From positions 4,107,570 through 4,162,772 of the forward strand of contig BFEA01000056.1 in the NCBI GenBank assembly GCA_003427395.1: a DNA stretch of 55,203 nt, written 5' to 3'. This document shows positions 10,496-23,207 of the stretch, piece after piece (positions within the stretch are counted from its first letter, which is position 1; every line of letters begins with the position of its first letter). A model generated the notes under the pieces. It ran no database searches. It was given only the letters and a program-made list of their open reading frames with translations, and was not told the origin of the DNA. This DNA comes from Chara braunii. Taxonomy: Eukaryota > Streptophyta > Charophyceae > Charales > Characeae. The translations under genes and the position numbers were made by a program.

Positions 10496-13400
10496 AGGCA
10501 AAATGAGAATTTTCCCTGGGTTTTTTATGGTTGATCGATTGGTGGTATGAGATAGAGAGAAAGTGAGAGTTGACTGTACGAGTTGGTTTTGTTTTATGAA
10601 GTAAGGGTGACACGAGAGCGATAAGCATGACCAAGATAGGGTGAGGAGATATCAATATGACTAAGCATGATGGTTGTGGGAGTTGGCCCTATAAGGTACC
10701 TACTATGGTCGAAAGGGTTATCTGAGTGATTATGAGGGCAACTTGGTACCTATTATGGCTTTGGAGTGAGGTTGAGGATGTGTTAAATGAACTATTAAGT
10801 TAGAAGTCGTCGAGAGACTTCAAGGAGGGTCAGGCTAAATATGGACTAAAATCAGGGAGTCTGGGTTCTAAGTGGTTGTTCGATTTATATAGCTATGGAA
10901 GTGTGAGGTTTGCCCCGCGCGGTGTGCTTCGGATTAGGCCTATAAGCCAGTAGGCAGATGCGATGGACGATAAGCTATGACTCCAATGAAAAAGGTTGTG
11001 GGAAGTAGTGGATTTGCATAACGTCTTTCCCTATAAAGGAAATATCTGATCCAACGGGGTAGCTGTAGTAATAGTGAAGAAGCTAATACTTTGACTACTT
11101 TGCTTACTTTTGATGAGGCGATGGCTTATAGCTGATGTTAGACCTTTGCTTAAACCTTTTCAGGCTTGGACCATCCGCTTGAATCTATGGGTTGGAGTTA
11201 AGGACTTGAGAATATTCTCTTCTGAGGGCATTTCTTTTTGGATTATATGTTGAATTCACCTATATATGTCAGACCTTATTGAAATAAGTCTGTTTAATGC
11301 CTATTTATATGAGGTTATGTGTTTGATGTTATCTCATCTTATGGTTATAATTTTCATGAATATTTACATGGGCTATGTACATGAAGTATGTGTTTGAACT
11401 TATCAGTCTGCAAGGACTTGTATGAGCATCTCAAGTCCAATTATTAACTTATGGCTGGTTATTAAATTTATGTGTTTGGATTGCTCTTCAAAGAGGGGAA
11501 GAGACATTGCGCAGAATCCACATCTGATGCGGATTCAAAGGTGAATGAAGTGGCCATTTCCACAAGATAAGTTTTTCCAAGGAAATGGTCAATGTGTAAG
11601 GGCTACACTAAGGAAGGTTGCAATCCTATGTTGTTGTTCCCCTAAAAGATGACTTTGAAAAAATTTTAATTTTGTCTGGTAAGTAGTAGTGAGACCCACG
11701 CCGGAACTCTGTTCCTGGTCCATAGTAGGGTGTTGTTGTTGTATCCCCTGGGATAAAATAATTACACTACTATTGAAAATGAGGAAGGTATTTAAGCCTT
11801 GTCAGACCATGGCCTACGAGGAAAGCAACTACTATCTACCAGAAAGAGGTAGGGGGTGAATTCCCAACTATTTTTGTGTCAAGTGCGTTCACCAGTATAG
11901 GACGGGACAATAAATCCCGAAGCGTGTGTGGTGAGGTAGTTTACTTTGTCGACAAGGGTCCGCAAGAAGCAAGTGCTGGAAACGGAGGGAGATGGAGTGA
12001 GGCTTGATCCTTGAGCGGGGCTCGGGGGTTTGAGATGCTATTCATTCTAAAAAGGATTAAACTGCCTCTCGCCACAATATACTTCTGTCAAAGTCGGGGA
12101 GTAGAGGGTAGTACTCTCACAAGAATTATGACTGAGAGTGTTATTTGTTAGCGATCTTGTTTTGATTATAATGTGCCTATTATATGATATGTATGTTGGT
12201 ATAAGTCTATTATTATGAGGTATATGATTTGGGTAACGGAGTGGTTCGAGTATAAGACAATTGATATTTGTAAGTATTGTTGATGTCAGTTACTAAGGTA
12301 GTATATCATTTCCATGAGTTATAGTGATTATGGACTTTTGATATTTGTAAATGTATTATTACCATGATATATTACCATTACTATTCTCTCTAAGTTGGAT
12401 GGTCGTAAACACTCGAAATGATGAAATTTAGTGAAAGACGATCTGAAGTTAAGGCTTCAGTAGCAAGAAATTGTAGAATGCGATCGTTAGCATAATAACG
12501 GAAGGCGTATGCTGGACGTTTTTTTGTGATGGGCAGAACCTAGACCAAAGGGAAAGCAACTCAGGGTACCTTATGCTAAGGAAGATCCCAATATGACCTT
12601 GCCTGTTAAAAAAGAAGATGGCCTTGAGATTTCTTTGCCAAGGCGAGTCAAGGAAGAATAATATATCTCTTCCTAGTGCGGCGCATCGATAGATAAGGGT
12701 ATTTTTACTATTTTCGCCTAGATCGAGTCCGATTTTGATGATGGTCAGGAATGTGCGATCGCGAGGGTGACCTTGTATGTATCTTCCTCATTTTGGGTCA
12801 AGCATGGGGTCGAGTTGGCACTCGGGCATGGTAGCCTACTTGCAAGGCGTCTGAGGGTAGCTGAGGGAGCTGCAACGAAATGGGCAAGAGGAATAATTCA
12901 TGAGGGAGAGGAGTAGGTAGAGACCCGTATAGAGGTCAAGTCTGCCAAAGAGTTTGCACTTCCTTCAACCCCATTACGAGTTATCCTGCCTGAGTTCCTA
13001 GTAGAAAGTGTTTCGGGGGACTGTCGAGGATAGAGGCCGCAGCAGAAGCCACTTCGAGGGCGCGAGAATGGGGGTATGGACAATATATGTGTGAATTGAT
13101 ATACGGTCCTTACTTAGACCAAAGGTTTTTACCCCATATTCAAGGACTCAATAACATGGTCAATGTTGTTAATGCTTATGCGAGCTCCCATGATCCAGAT
13201 AAAAGGGGTGTAGATTGGGATGAGGTTCGAGCAATAGTTAGCCGAGAGAGGGTGCCCTTATAATCTGCCAAAGTGCGGTTCCCATAAACTTGTGCATATC
13301 TGTGGACGTGGGAGTTAGGGTAGCAGACTAACCAGTTGTATGGTCCCAACTCCGTGTTTTGGCCAGCAGGATCCTGAGTATATACCGAGTGGTTAGAAGA

Positions 13401-15908
13401 TGTGTATATATGCTTTGAGTATATTGTGTGTATATGTAAGATCATATGAGGTCTCTGGATAGAGTGGGTAAGCGTTTTTCAGGCTCTTGCGACTGCTCAA
13501 GGGTAGGATGGCTAGAGCACGATCAAAGTATGAGGGTGAACCTCATGCATGTATGGGTTACTGAAGGCAAAACATGAATGAGGGTATGACTTAGAACATA
13601 GACTCGAGTGTAGTGAGTGATCATGTGAGGATGCACTATTACTAAAAGCAATTGACTTTGATTGTGATGCTTGATTCTTTTAGACAAGTACTTTGGGGGT
13701 ATCACCCTGAAGAGTCGAAGTAAGGTGATTGTGTTTTGGAAGCTTAGTTTCTTTTTAGTCATACCGCCCTGAGTTATAAGGGTGTACGCACCCATGCGTT
13801 TGTACATAGGATATGCATGGAGTTTGGGTGACTTTGAATATGAGTTTTGAGAATCTATAGCCTATGAGAGAGAAATGTGCACAGCGTTCTGACTTGAGGC
13901 TATTATAAACTTTTTAATGACCAAGGCTTAGCGGGTCTTGTGTCACTTTTGGATATGTCTTGGATTACTTGGATTCCTCTGACTTAAGGAGTGTGATTAC
14001 GCTCTGACTAAGACTGTTTCAGTTTTAGTTCTGGTCAGGCAGATCACGATGTTTGTGTGATATCTGCGCCAGTTTGAGTTGAGATTGTTCAACTCTAAGT
14101 ATATATATGTAACTCAAGACCATATTTGGTTCGCTTTTTGAGTTGGGATATTACGCCCCTGAGTGTATATTGAGTTGAGATTTTATCTGAGACTATTACC
14201 CTGTATATGACGATCACAATCACTCTCACATGTGTGGTTGTATCCTGATGTATGATGACTTTGTGTGAGAGATGTATGGGAAACATCTCGTGTACTTCAT
14301 ATTTTGTGAATGTGAATGAATGTGAACTGTCTACTCTTCGGTATACTCGTGCGGTCTGCCCATGGGCGGATGATAAGGCCGGGTATAAGGAGAGGGAGTG
14401 CGGTCTGTTTTTGTGAAGGGTGTGAGAATCATGAGGGATTTATGAGTCTTTGAGACTTGAACGCTTTACCATGCCGAATGTTGTTGTCGAGTTGTGATGA
14501 GAACCCAAGTTGATCTCTCAGTTTGAGTTGTTTTATGGTAGAGACGCCTTTTGTGGGAAGGCAGTCTTTTGGTTATTTGAAAGACTCATCTTCAGAGAGG
14601 GAAGATGTGTTAAAGAAAGGTCGCGTGAGAGCTCATCCTAGAAAGAGATGGGATGACTGGGAGACCTATTGAGTGAGACCTCCTTCATATGAAAGGTAGT
14701 TAATAGATTTAATGGCATGGAAAGTTGATTTTCAATGATAAAAATGACGAGAAGGACCACGTTTTGTTTGGCCATTGGTGAAATTTTGAAGGTCGCAAGC
14801 GTGATTTATTTGGGAGATGTCGATGAGAGGTGACCTTCTTGCTCTGATCAAGTAGGGAGGTCACGACCCTGTGAATCTGACGGTGATTTTGTTTTGTGAA
14901 TGTGGAGAGGTTGCCATGTTTCTCGGTGTGGTCCCACAGAGGACTGGTAAATACCTTTTATGTGTGGCAGACCTTTGCGTAGTCCCGCAGTAGGCCTGTT
15001 TTGTTGCGACACACCGTCCAGCCACTTGTGCTAATCTTGGGGCATTTATGAGAATACCAAGCTAACGGTAAAGTTGAGCATCACTAGGGCGCAACCCCTA
15101 GTGTCTGTCTCTTATACACATCTAGATGTGTATAAGAGACAGTACCAAGCTAACGGTAAAGTTGAGCATCACTAGGGCGCAACCCCTAGTGTTGGCTGCT
15201 GATCGGCGTAACTTGAACAGCGGGCCCATGTCTTGTGTGGCCACCTAGGAGGGTTTTACTCCTGCGAGAAGGCGTGGGATAAAAGTTGAGTCTTTTTGAG
15301 TCTTTATTGAATGCTTATAAGGAAAAACTGTATCGTGGCACAATCTGCAAGGGCACTACCGCTAAAATAACGATGAGGTGGGTTGTAGATCTAGCACGAT
15401 CACCCAGACTATGGTGGGTCAGGATGGAGACCTGACCTTCCTGTACTAGACTACAGGAAAAGTCTATGATCATAGTATGATGAGATTTGTGTATATATAT
15501 ATGTTTGATTGCGAAAATTGTTGGAGGGAGGCAATAATGCCTTCAAAGGTCTCGGTTAGGGCCCACGTCCCTGATTTCGGTCCTGCTTCCAGGGTGGCTA
15601 GGGACACTTAACGAGAAGTCGGCGTTTGTCTAGGACAAAGGGGAGAGGACAGTTGAGCGGGGCCGCTAAGATTTATGTTGTAGTACGTATGTCCAGTACA
15701 CCTGCATTTTAGTGTCAGGATAATGGAGACCCAGGTTGGAACCCTGGCGGCATATATTATAAGAGCTTGGATTGTTGGAGGCCTCAGCCCTGAGTTGTCG
15801 GCTAATCGGATTGGTGTTTTTCTCATCAGCACTTGGAGGTTTGGATAGATTTATAGTTTTCTGATTTGGCGAAGCGATGGGGACGTCTCTTAATATGGTC
15901 TGGTAAGT
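10496..15908 (+). other. Decayed internal region of the LTR element
   Basis: About 5.4 kb with no long frame. Two short hints of coding origin exist. At about 14521-14550 the plus strand reads QFELFYGRDA, resembling the FELxYGR motif at the end of Ty3/gypsy integrases. At 13086-13256 a 56-codon frame contains VVNAYASSHDPDKRGVDWDEV, resembling a LINE endonuclease segment. Both are too short to name with confidence. An untrimmed sequencing adapter interrupts the region at 15105. Confidence 0.35.
15055..15192. other. Nextera mate-pair junction adapter with duplicated flanks (assembly artefact)
   Basis: CTGTCTCTTATACACATCT (15105-15123) is followed directly by its reverse complement AGATGTGTATAAGAGACAG (15124-15142). 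These are two head-to-head Tn5 mosaic ends, exactly the circularisation junction of Nextera mate-pair libraries. The same 50 bases (starting TACCAAGCTAACGG) stand on both sides, at 15055-15104 and 15143-15192. This is not genomic sequence. Confidence 0.97.
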
Positions 15909-18900
15909 TGTGGGTGCAAATACCCTTACAAGGGTATCCGCTCTGGGTTTTGCAAGTAACAGAAAATAAGCTTTGATTCAAAGTTTAGGTATAACGCGAG
16001 TGGCGCGGCGGTGTCTATGGTTTATATTAGGCTGAACGGATGACTATAGCAGAGAGTGTGTGGGCGCGCAGGCTTAAGGCGTGCGTGATCTTTTTCTTAT
16101 TGATGATTGTGGGAACCGACGTGATTGTCGGCCCAACTTTTATTTTCTGATTAAGCTAGGATTAAAAAGATTTTTGTTTATTGATTGGTGTGCTTATCTG
16201 TGACTTTCGCGTACGTGCGGAACACGACATCGACAACGACATAGTTCTGCCTGATGGTAGAGTGGGGTGCGGGTAGGACTGCGAGAACGAGCGGTCGTAC
16301 GATGGACGTGGAAGATTAATTACCGCAGGGTAGCGAGTCGGGACAATAGCGGTATTAATAGTCCCCTTTCCCTCCTCCCCTCTCGCTGTGCGGCGTGACC
16401 TTTAAATTTTTGTGCTTATTTTTATTATTTTCATACGGTCGCATCATCCGCTAACCACGACCTGCTGCGAAGAATTTTAGTGTAAGCATGCCCGCAGGGA
16501 CCCGAAGAAAAGCAGACTGTGGTTGGGCGGAGCGGCCCAAGGTGCGGTGAAGATGAATGCAGCGGTGCTCTGCCCGGGCTGCGCCCATGAGACCCTTTTC
16601 CACTTGGATCCTTGGAGTTCTCGGTTAAGTTTTTGCTGCTACCGGAGGGAGCTGTTCCGGGCTTAGTTCACTAAGGCCCACGCATAGGCTTGGCAGCAGC
16701 CCGCACCCTCAGTTCCGCGGCCAGCTGTCTAAGAGGAACCTGGCCATTGCGAGCTTGAGGTGGCGGTGGGCTCTGCCTGAGCTTAGCAGAGCGCGAAGGA
16801 GGAGACTGTGGCGGGCTGGCAGCAGTACCAGCAAAGCACACTGCTCGTCGGATTGGGTATAGGGGTAAAAGGTTTTTGAGCCACCTAGTAGACGGTCATC
16901 CCCGGACTCTCCTTAGAATGTTCGGGACTGTTGACTCGCTGGCCAGCCAGCGTGGAAACGAGCGCTGCGCAGTTGGACCTTACCGGAAAGGCAGCGTTGG
17001 TCGGAAGGGTTAGCGGAAGACAGAGAGATAAAGTAACGAAAGTGGAGTGACCGGGACCGACGGGTGCTGAGACCGTGAGGCGAGGCAATGGGCGACAGGC
17101 GGTAGGATAGTGAGGCGAGGTAAGGAACGACGGGCGGCAACGGAGAAAGTCGGGAGAGGAGTTGGTACACGGAATGAACCTGGGCGCGTTTCCGTGCCGG
17201 ATTCATTTGGAGGAAACGACGATGGAGGAGGAGAAGTAAGGATGGGAAGTGCTGATCTAGCCCGTTTCTTAACGAAAATGGGCGGGGTAGGGCTCAAAAT
17301 AAGGGTTTTAGGCTAGGGCGACCTCGAATCCAAGGTTAGTTTGAGAGATAGTATAGTAGACGAGGGAGTAGTAAGAAAAATGAGTGCGCGGATATGCACG
17401 GGAGAAACGAAGAAGAAAGGGGCGAAACGAAAGATGGTGTTACACGGCCGTTTCTGGGCCGTTTTCAATGAACTAAGATGCCCAACTGGGATTTTTGGGG
17501 CGGGCGAGTGTGATAGCAGAGTTGGTTTCGATGTTAGTAGAGTGAAAGTGGAGGTAGGAAAGAAAGTTGGTCACGGTGCGTGGAGATGGAGAGGAAAGGT
17601 GGTCATGGTGGATTGAGAATTGCATAGCTTACTCGATTCATAACGGAATCAAGCAAACCGAGATGTCAAGTAAAGGTTTTCAGGCGGGACGAACCGAATG
17701 GAAAGGTTAGATTTGGAACGAAGTCAGTAGGATAGAAGTCAGATGAGATAGGGGGTACGCCGAGCTATGCCGGGAGGAGCGATGGCGGGAGTGGTTAGCA
17801 ATCGAGCGCACGACTGAAGGACTGTACGATGTGAACCGCAGTCGGTCATGGCGATGACAGAACGGAGACAGAATGAAAATTTCATGAAGTATCTATGAGG
17901 ATTTTGACTTGGGGATGGTGAAAGTACTTACTCCTTGTGGTATGGCCTTGCATGTGACTGAGTGAGCTTACTACTTGGTCTAAGTTTCGGTTTGATAGGT
18001 AGTTGTTTCACTTGCTCGCCACGTGCTAGAGCCATTAGAGTTAGTTTCAATTCCTGCATTTTCTTAGCTAAGTTTATTTTTACTTAGGTCGATTTCTGCA
18101 TTTTCTGGGATCATTTATTATACTTGGTCATGTATAAATCTTGGTAAGCCACTTTCTCTACTGGAAGCGCTGCCGAAATTTCTACAAAACCAAGGAGTTG
18201 ATCTGATTTTGTCTTTTTCAGACTCCTGTTTTTTCTGACTTTTTGGTTTAGTAAAAATCTGGAAAACCTTCTTTTCTTGGAATAACACTTTCTCTATGGG
18301 AAGCTCTGCCGAAGTTTCTACAAATTTAAGGGATTAGTTAAATTTTGTCTTAGTTGAACTCAGGTTTTGTTTCTGAGTTCATATATGACTTAGTATAAAT
18401 CTGGGAGATCTACCTTTTTAAAGGAGATGTTGCCCAAATTTTTACTAATTCAGGGAGTTAAACAAAATTTGGTTTTTCAGAATTATAATTGATTTTTGTT
18501 TTCATATTTGAGTTATTATTAATTCTGAGAAGGCACTTTCCCTACGGGAAGTGCTGTCAAAATTTTCTTAGTTTAGAGGAGTTAGATTATATTTTGACAG
18601 GTGGCGATTCTGGCAATCCGCTCTATATAGAGGAGACTCTGTCAGGTTCTACCTTTTTTTGGGTACTGACTTAGAGGCAGACTTAGGCTTAGCTTATAGA
18701 AGGATCTTGGGTAAGAATGTGTTATGGAGCTGTATTCTCCATACACTTACGATTTTAGCTTGGGGATTGGTCTGTCTTATTTTACAGGTCTTCTTGATCG
18801 ACTGATTCGGGATTTGGGCTAGATTCAGCTTGATCCTACGAAGATCATCTTCTGTTATCACTGATAACAGGTCGGTTGCCGATTCGTCGATTTACGACTC

Positions 18901-20183
18901 AATTCCAATCCACTCTTGTCGTTCAACCTGAAGCCTTTAGCCCTGTGGTTTTGAAATGTTTCATTGTGTTTTTTTTTATGTGATTGCAGGTATGTTTGGT
19001 GATTCGGAGTTTAGATTTGACTGTCTGCGCTCACATACATATATATATGGTTGAGAGGAGTCTCACTGTGACTGTGAGAAGTAATCGTCTTATATTAATA
19101 GCCCTTTATATATATGTAAATACATATGTCTTGAGTGTTTCGTGCGGCTTACTGTGACGGCGTGTAAGGGTTAAACAGATTATGCTTTCGAGAAAAAAGG
19201 GAATTCCCCTTTTAGCCTTTGCTTTTTAGAGTTTTCTATGGTTGGACGCCGTAGTCCGTGGCAGCCGTCAAAGTCAAACCCCTTGATTTTCTCTCCAGAC
19301 CCTTGATGATGGAGCTGGTCTCAAGGGCGATAAAAGACAATTGTCACCACAGGTATAAACCTATATACCACCCACTCTCTGCAGGGTGCAGAAGAGGGTG
19401 TGGTTCTCAACCGCACTTGGCGGTTGTCCAACGTCGAGAGATCAGTCCCTCAATACGCGTGTCAATCGACAAGCGAGGATCGCATAAGTATGGGCACTAC
19501 ATACTACGCCATCATTACGACCGCTTGTGTACGTTTGCATTGTGAGTCGATATGAGTTAGCCCTAAGCCATACGGTTTTATACTAAGTCTCGCGCGCGAC
19601 GCCTATCCGATTTCCACATCAGAGAGTTATGGGATGACTACTAAGGGACTAGGAGTGTTGTCGCGTTGTTCTGTGTCGTTCTGTATATGTATGTGTACAT
19701 GTGTGTGTTTTTATTTATATGTTCTTTAGAGTGGAGTTCGCGGGGTGTGTGGGATGCGTCCTAGTCGACCGGCGACGAGTCGCGCTTGGGACCTCATCCC
19801 CCCCAAGATGTCGGTTCGTGCGCGGGTCCGATAGAGGCATAATACCACACGTACCCCCTATGCTACAACGAATGAGAAACGCCCTCGGCTGGTCCACCTC
19901 TGCGATTGCAGCTGATTAGCTTTCGTACTGTGGACTGGTAGCTCGGCGGGGATACGCCCACCGAAGGGAGGTGACAGCTCCCATAAGGTGAAGGTAAGTC
20001 GTGCCTCTCGTAGGCCCGTTTCCTGTCGTAGGGGCTCGCGAGAGGTATGGCTGGCGCACGCGGCCGGAGCAGCTTGCGGAAGCTCCATTATGTATTCGTG
20101 ACGAGGATTTAGACCAACTCCTGCGTGATGCGGCCGGGAGGGTCCCACGCTGCCTTGTGCGGTGCCGGACCGATGCGCTCGAC
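15909..20183 (+). repeat. Giant LTR, copy 2 (3' LTR of the element, shortened)
   Basis: Starts TGTGGGTGCAAATACCC and aligns to copy 1 from 3834 to about 5655, then rejoins at about 7203 (17874 here). It thus lacks the roughly 1.55-kb segment with the hairpin array. It has about 135 bp (17472-17607) that copy 1 lacks. The end reads GCGCTCGAC followed by GCCGTAATT, so the final A of the terminal CA and the primer binding site are not present. A gag relic begins 168 bp downstream, so this copy could alternatively have served as a 5' LTR. Confidence 0.75.
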
Positions 20184-20351
20184 GCCGTAATTTTCAAATC
20201 AACAGATTTCAAAAAAATAAAAACAGGGGAGATTTTTTTTTTCTTTCTTTCCTTTTCTTTTCCTTTTTTCTGTTGATTAGTATCCGGGATTGGAAATTGC
20301 AGTTTGGATGTTTGCCTGACTGCGTGATTTCTTCCCACCACTCTTTGTACT

Positions 20352-21630
20352 ATGGCAGCGCCACGTCAGCAATTGCCACCTCGACAACTGCCACGTCAGC
20401 GAGTGTCACGTCAGCAAGTGCCACATCAGCAAGTGTCACATCAGCAGGTGTCACGTCAGCTGCTGCCACGTCAGCAGGGTCAAGGCAGTAGTGCCGCGAA
20501 GCCGACACATTATAGCTAACCACAGCTTACGCTCTGACACAGCAAACACATCGCAGCACGTGAAGAGCGGGCAGCCGCAGCAAAACAACAACTCCCCTCT
20601 AAAATGGAGGCACAAGGCAACCCCGCGGTGGACAATGCCACATCCGACAATCCATGCACGGTGTGCAGTACGAACCCCCTCGTCCCACAGGTCCAGCAGG
20701 TGAGTTTCACTGCGACACCTGCGGGAGCCCTCAACGCCGCACCAGTCCGGCAGCAGGGTGAGACCACGACGGCCTTCTTGGCCCGCCTGGCCACCTACAT
20801 ACAACAAGTACAAGAGGAAGAGCGACGCGAGCCGGCAGCCGAAGCCGCACGCCTTAACGCCATTGCACGTGACGCAGAGCAACGGCGCGGGCAGCACGTT
20901 GAAAGCAACTGCCAACCATAATAAAGCTCGACGAAATGCCGCATCCGTCCTCATGCAGCAGGAAGCCGTCCATACCGCCGCTCTCCAAGCATGGAATTTC
21001 AATCAGGCGGAGAAGAACACGGAACCAACTGCGGAGGAACAGACCAAGTAAACCCTCGCCAACATCATGCACCAATTCATCCTTACTTGTAACTGGCAAC
21101 AAGTGGAGTTGGCTCGGCAGGCACATGTCATTTCTGACTATCAGGAGACTCTCAAGAGTCTTTATGCCCGCCTTGACGTGTTGGAGAAGGATGACATGGG
21201 GGACAAGCACACGGCATCATCAAGTACCGATGCATCGGTCCTCGAGGTGGAGGAACAAATGGATCATCTGGTAGCGCTCGTCGGTAATTTGAACAGTTTC
21301 CAACGACTGGTGACCATCAGCCAGCAAATAGCCAGCCTACAAGCGGACCTGCGTCAGCTGCAGTAGCAACCAACCGGGACCTGTAACAGCATGACGTCCA
21401 AGAAGTACAAGACGCTGAAGTTCAGCATCGACAAGTTCGATGACTACCAAAAGGCGGACCCCATAAGTTGGTGGCAAGGCTTCACCAACGAGCTCTTCAT
21501 TCACTTGGTCCCGCTAGAATCGAAGATCTCAGCTCTTTACCTTTGCAGCACTGCTGCCAGCCAAGTGTGGCTCAACCACTCGGCACAAACCGAAGGCATC
21601 GAGCCTGCGCTTGAATTTGGACATGCCTAA
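20352..21630 (+). pseudogene. Retrotransposon gag relic (Ty3/gypsy-like, Chara type)
   Basis: Starts ATG at 20352 with an R/Q/P-rich N-terminus (MAAPRQQLPPRQLPRQ) made by a 15-bp minisatellite. It continues through a Q/E-rich, probably coiled-coil part (20604-21366: ARLATYIQQVQEEERRE, MHQFILTCNWQQVELARQ, ISQQIASLQADLRQLQ) and ends in the gag domain TSKKYKTLKFSIDKFDDYQK...ISWWQGF (21391-21630). It is broken by stops at 20517, 20535, 21049 and 21364 and by a frameshift between about 20910 and 20935. No nucleocapsid knuckle, protease or polymerase follows. It lies just after LTR copy 2, but the leader does not match that after LTR copy 1, so ownership is uncertain. Confidence 0.8.
20360..20480 (+). 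repeat. 15-bp minisatellite in the gag start
   Basis: About eight copies of a CCACGTCAGCAAGTG-like unit. Because 15 is a multiple of three the frame is kept, giving repeated RQQVP/RQQVS peptides in the gag frame and ATSAS/VTSAS repeats in another. Confidence 0.85.
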
Positions 21631-21764
21631 GGGTCTTATTTCACTTTCGAAACTGTCGTGCTAACATAGACTAGTAGAAAATCATCGTCCTTCCAAATTT
21701 TTTATATGTCGTCTTATGCCGCCACTCGAGTTGCGCATGCTAGCCTTGATGCGGTTTTGAGATA

Positions 21765-22078
21765 ATCACGTTTTTTTCAAATGACTTCTGGGTCACATGG
21801 GATCATTACATCTGATTGTCAGATCGACAATCAAAATCGGATGACTTCTTGGTCACATCGGATCGACGGTTTTGGTATCATCACGTTTTTTTTTTTCTTC
21901 TGACCGTCAGATCTGAATATCTGCCTTGATGTTCAGATCAAGAAGCCATTGGATCGGATGATCAGACAACTTCGGTCACATCAGATCATTACATGTAATT
22001 GTCAGATCGACGGTCAAAATCAGATGATGAGACTTGATCGTCGGATTATATCTGATGATCAGGTATGATGAAGGGAGT
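21765..22078. repeat. GATCAGAT-rich repeat, block 1
   Basis: Two roughly 65-bp direct copies (about 21779-21842 and 21958-22025) built of GGTCACATC, GATCATTACAT, TGTCAGATCGAC and CAAAATC segments, rich in the TGATCAGAT/ATCTGATCA palindrome. The same family continues at 23765-24000 and 26290-26470, interrupted by two insertions. Confidence 0.7.
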
Positions 22079-22350
22079 CTTTAGACACTCCTCGGGGACG
22101 TGAAATCCACAAGGACGCGCTCGTTCCACCTGTCCTTGGGGACGAAATTAAAAAAAAAAAGTGAAAACGCCACAAGGAAAATTTCTTGTCGCATCCTTGT
22201 GGCCCCAGCCAAAATTTCCTTATGAGGTCCCTTGGAGCTCAAGGAACCGTGATTCACTGAGTTGCGAAGACATGCGTCGATGGAGAGTTTTGGTTCTTGG
22301 GTGGTCCAGATGTGGTCCAGCAACGTTAGCACAGACATCCCCGCCCTCCA

Positions 22351-22551
22351 ACGTCTGCGTAGTCCCCCAACGTCCCCCAACGGCTACTGTTGGCGGTGGG
22401 CCTCCATCGCGTGGCGTCGTCGTTTTCGACCGGCATCATGCGGTCTCGCGTGCTCGAGGAACGTATGCGTAGTCCCCCAACGCCCCCGAATGGCTACTGT
22501 TGGCGGTGGGCCTCCATCGGGTGGCAGCGTCGTTTTCGGTTGGCATCAATG
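22351..22551. repeat. 110-bp tandem duplication inside the TIR element
   Basis: Units 22351-22460 and 22461-22551 both begin ACGT(C/A)TGCGTAGTCCCCC and share the CTACTGTTGGCGGTGGGCCT core, differing by scattered substitutions. Confidence 0.8.
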
Positions 22552-22610
22552 GTCGGAATTTATTTTTTTTTCCAGGCGGCGCCTTCAGTCCATCCACAGA
22601 AGAGGTTTCT

Positions 22611-23207
22611 TCACAAGCGTCGTATTCCCATGCATGTCGTCACATGCTGCACGTCCGATAAGACTCTTGCCTTCTCCGGCATCGTCTGGTCATTGTTGTC
22701 CTCTCCGTCGTGCAGTTCATGGCCGACTTGTAACACAGGCTCCCTTTGCTGCTCCTCATCGATGTGCTGCTTCTGGTGGTCCCTCTGCTGCTCCTCGGCG
22801 CTGTGCTGCTTCTCGTTGAAGTAGTCATCTGTGGCATCGTCGCATTGACGAAGGTCTTCCCATCCCCCCCCCGTCCTGCGTTTGATCCACCACCTCGGTG
22901 TCGCCCGCGGAATGATGCCGCAACCCAACATGTAGCACAACTCAATGACAGCCTCCGAAGTTCCCACGTAGTCGGGGCCATCATCCGCAACTTGCACCAA
23001 CGTCCTTCTTCTACTCGCACGCACCTTCTCCTTCATTCGTCCTTGCGCCCTCTTCTGGTGACAACGAAGAATAACGGTTGACACGGCCGCCGCCACGACT
23101 GCCCGCTCAAGTGGTGTCAACGACGCACATCTGCCCTCTCCGCTGCCCTCCATTGCCACCACCTCCACAGGGATGGCGTCTCTCTGCTGCCCTCTCAATC
23201 CTTGCAC
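22611..23207 (-). pseudogene. Truncated PIF/Harbinger-like transposase, N-terminal part
   Basis: Open frame of 198 codons inside the TIR element. Residues about 100-133 read PRATPRWWIKRRTGGGWEDL followed by RQCDDATDDYF. This matches the N-terminal helical region (WW..R.....W..L....DD..F) that precedes the fRMs-F segment of HARBI1-like (DDE_Tnp_4) nucleases. After it the frame becomes low-complexity Q/E repeats and ends, and the DDE catalytic domain is absent. Recognition is from memory of the family pattern, so the assignment is moderate. Confidence 0.5.

Larger units (their letters stand above)
3834..20183 (+). mobile_element. Old full-length Ty3/gypsy-like LTR retrotransposon with giant LTRs (probable)
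   Basis: Two directly repeated, roughly 90% identical LTR copies (3834-9800 and 15909-20183) flank a 6.1-kb internal region. Two bases after the first LTR lies TGGCGCCGTTGCCGGGGA (9803-9820), which matches the tRNA-Asp-type primer binding site of plant Athila/Tat elements. Both LTRs start TGT; the first ends CGACA. The internal frames are destroyed. Weak points are that I see no matching target-site duplication at 3829-3833 versus 20184 onward and no clean polypurine tract adjacent to the second LTR (only purine-rich sequence at 15869-15885). Nested or independent insertions remain possible. Confidence 0.6.

Noticed and set aside
14521-14550. Ty3/gypsy integrase gene
   Set aside because: Only about ten residues (QFELFYGRDA) fit; kept as a hint within the decayed internal region, not as a gene.
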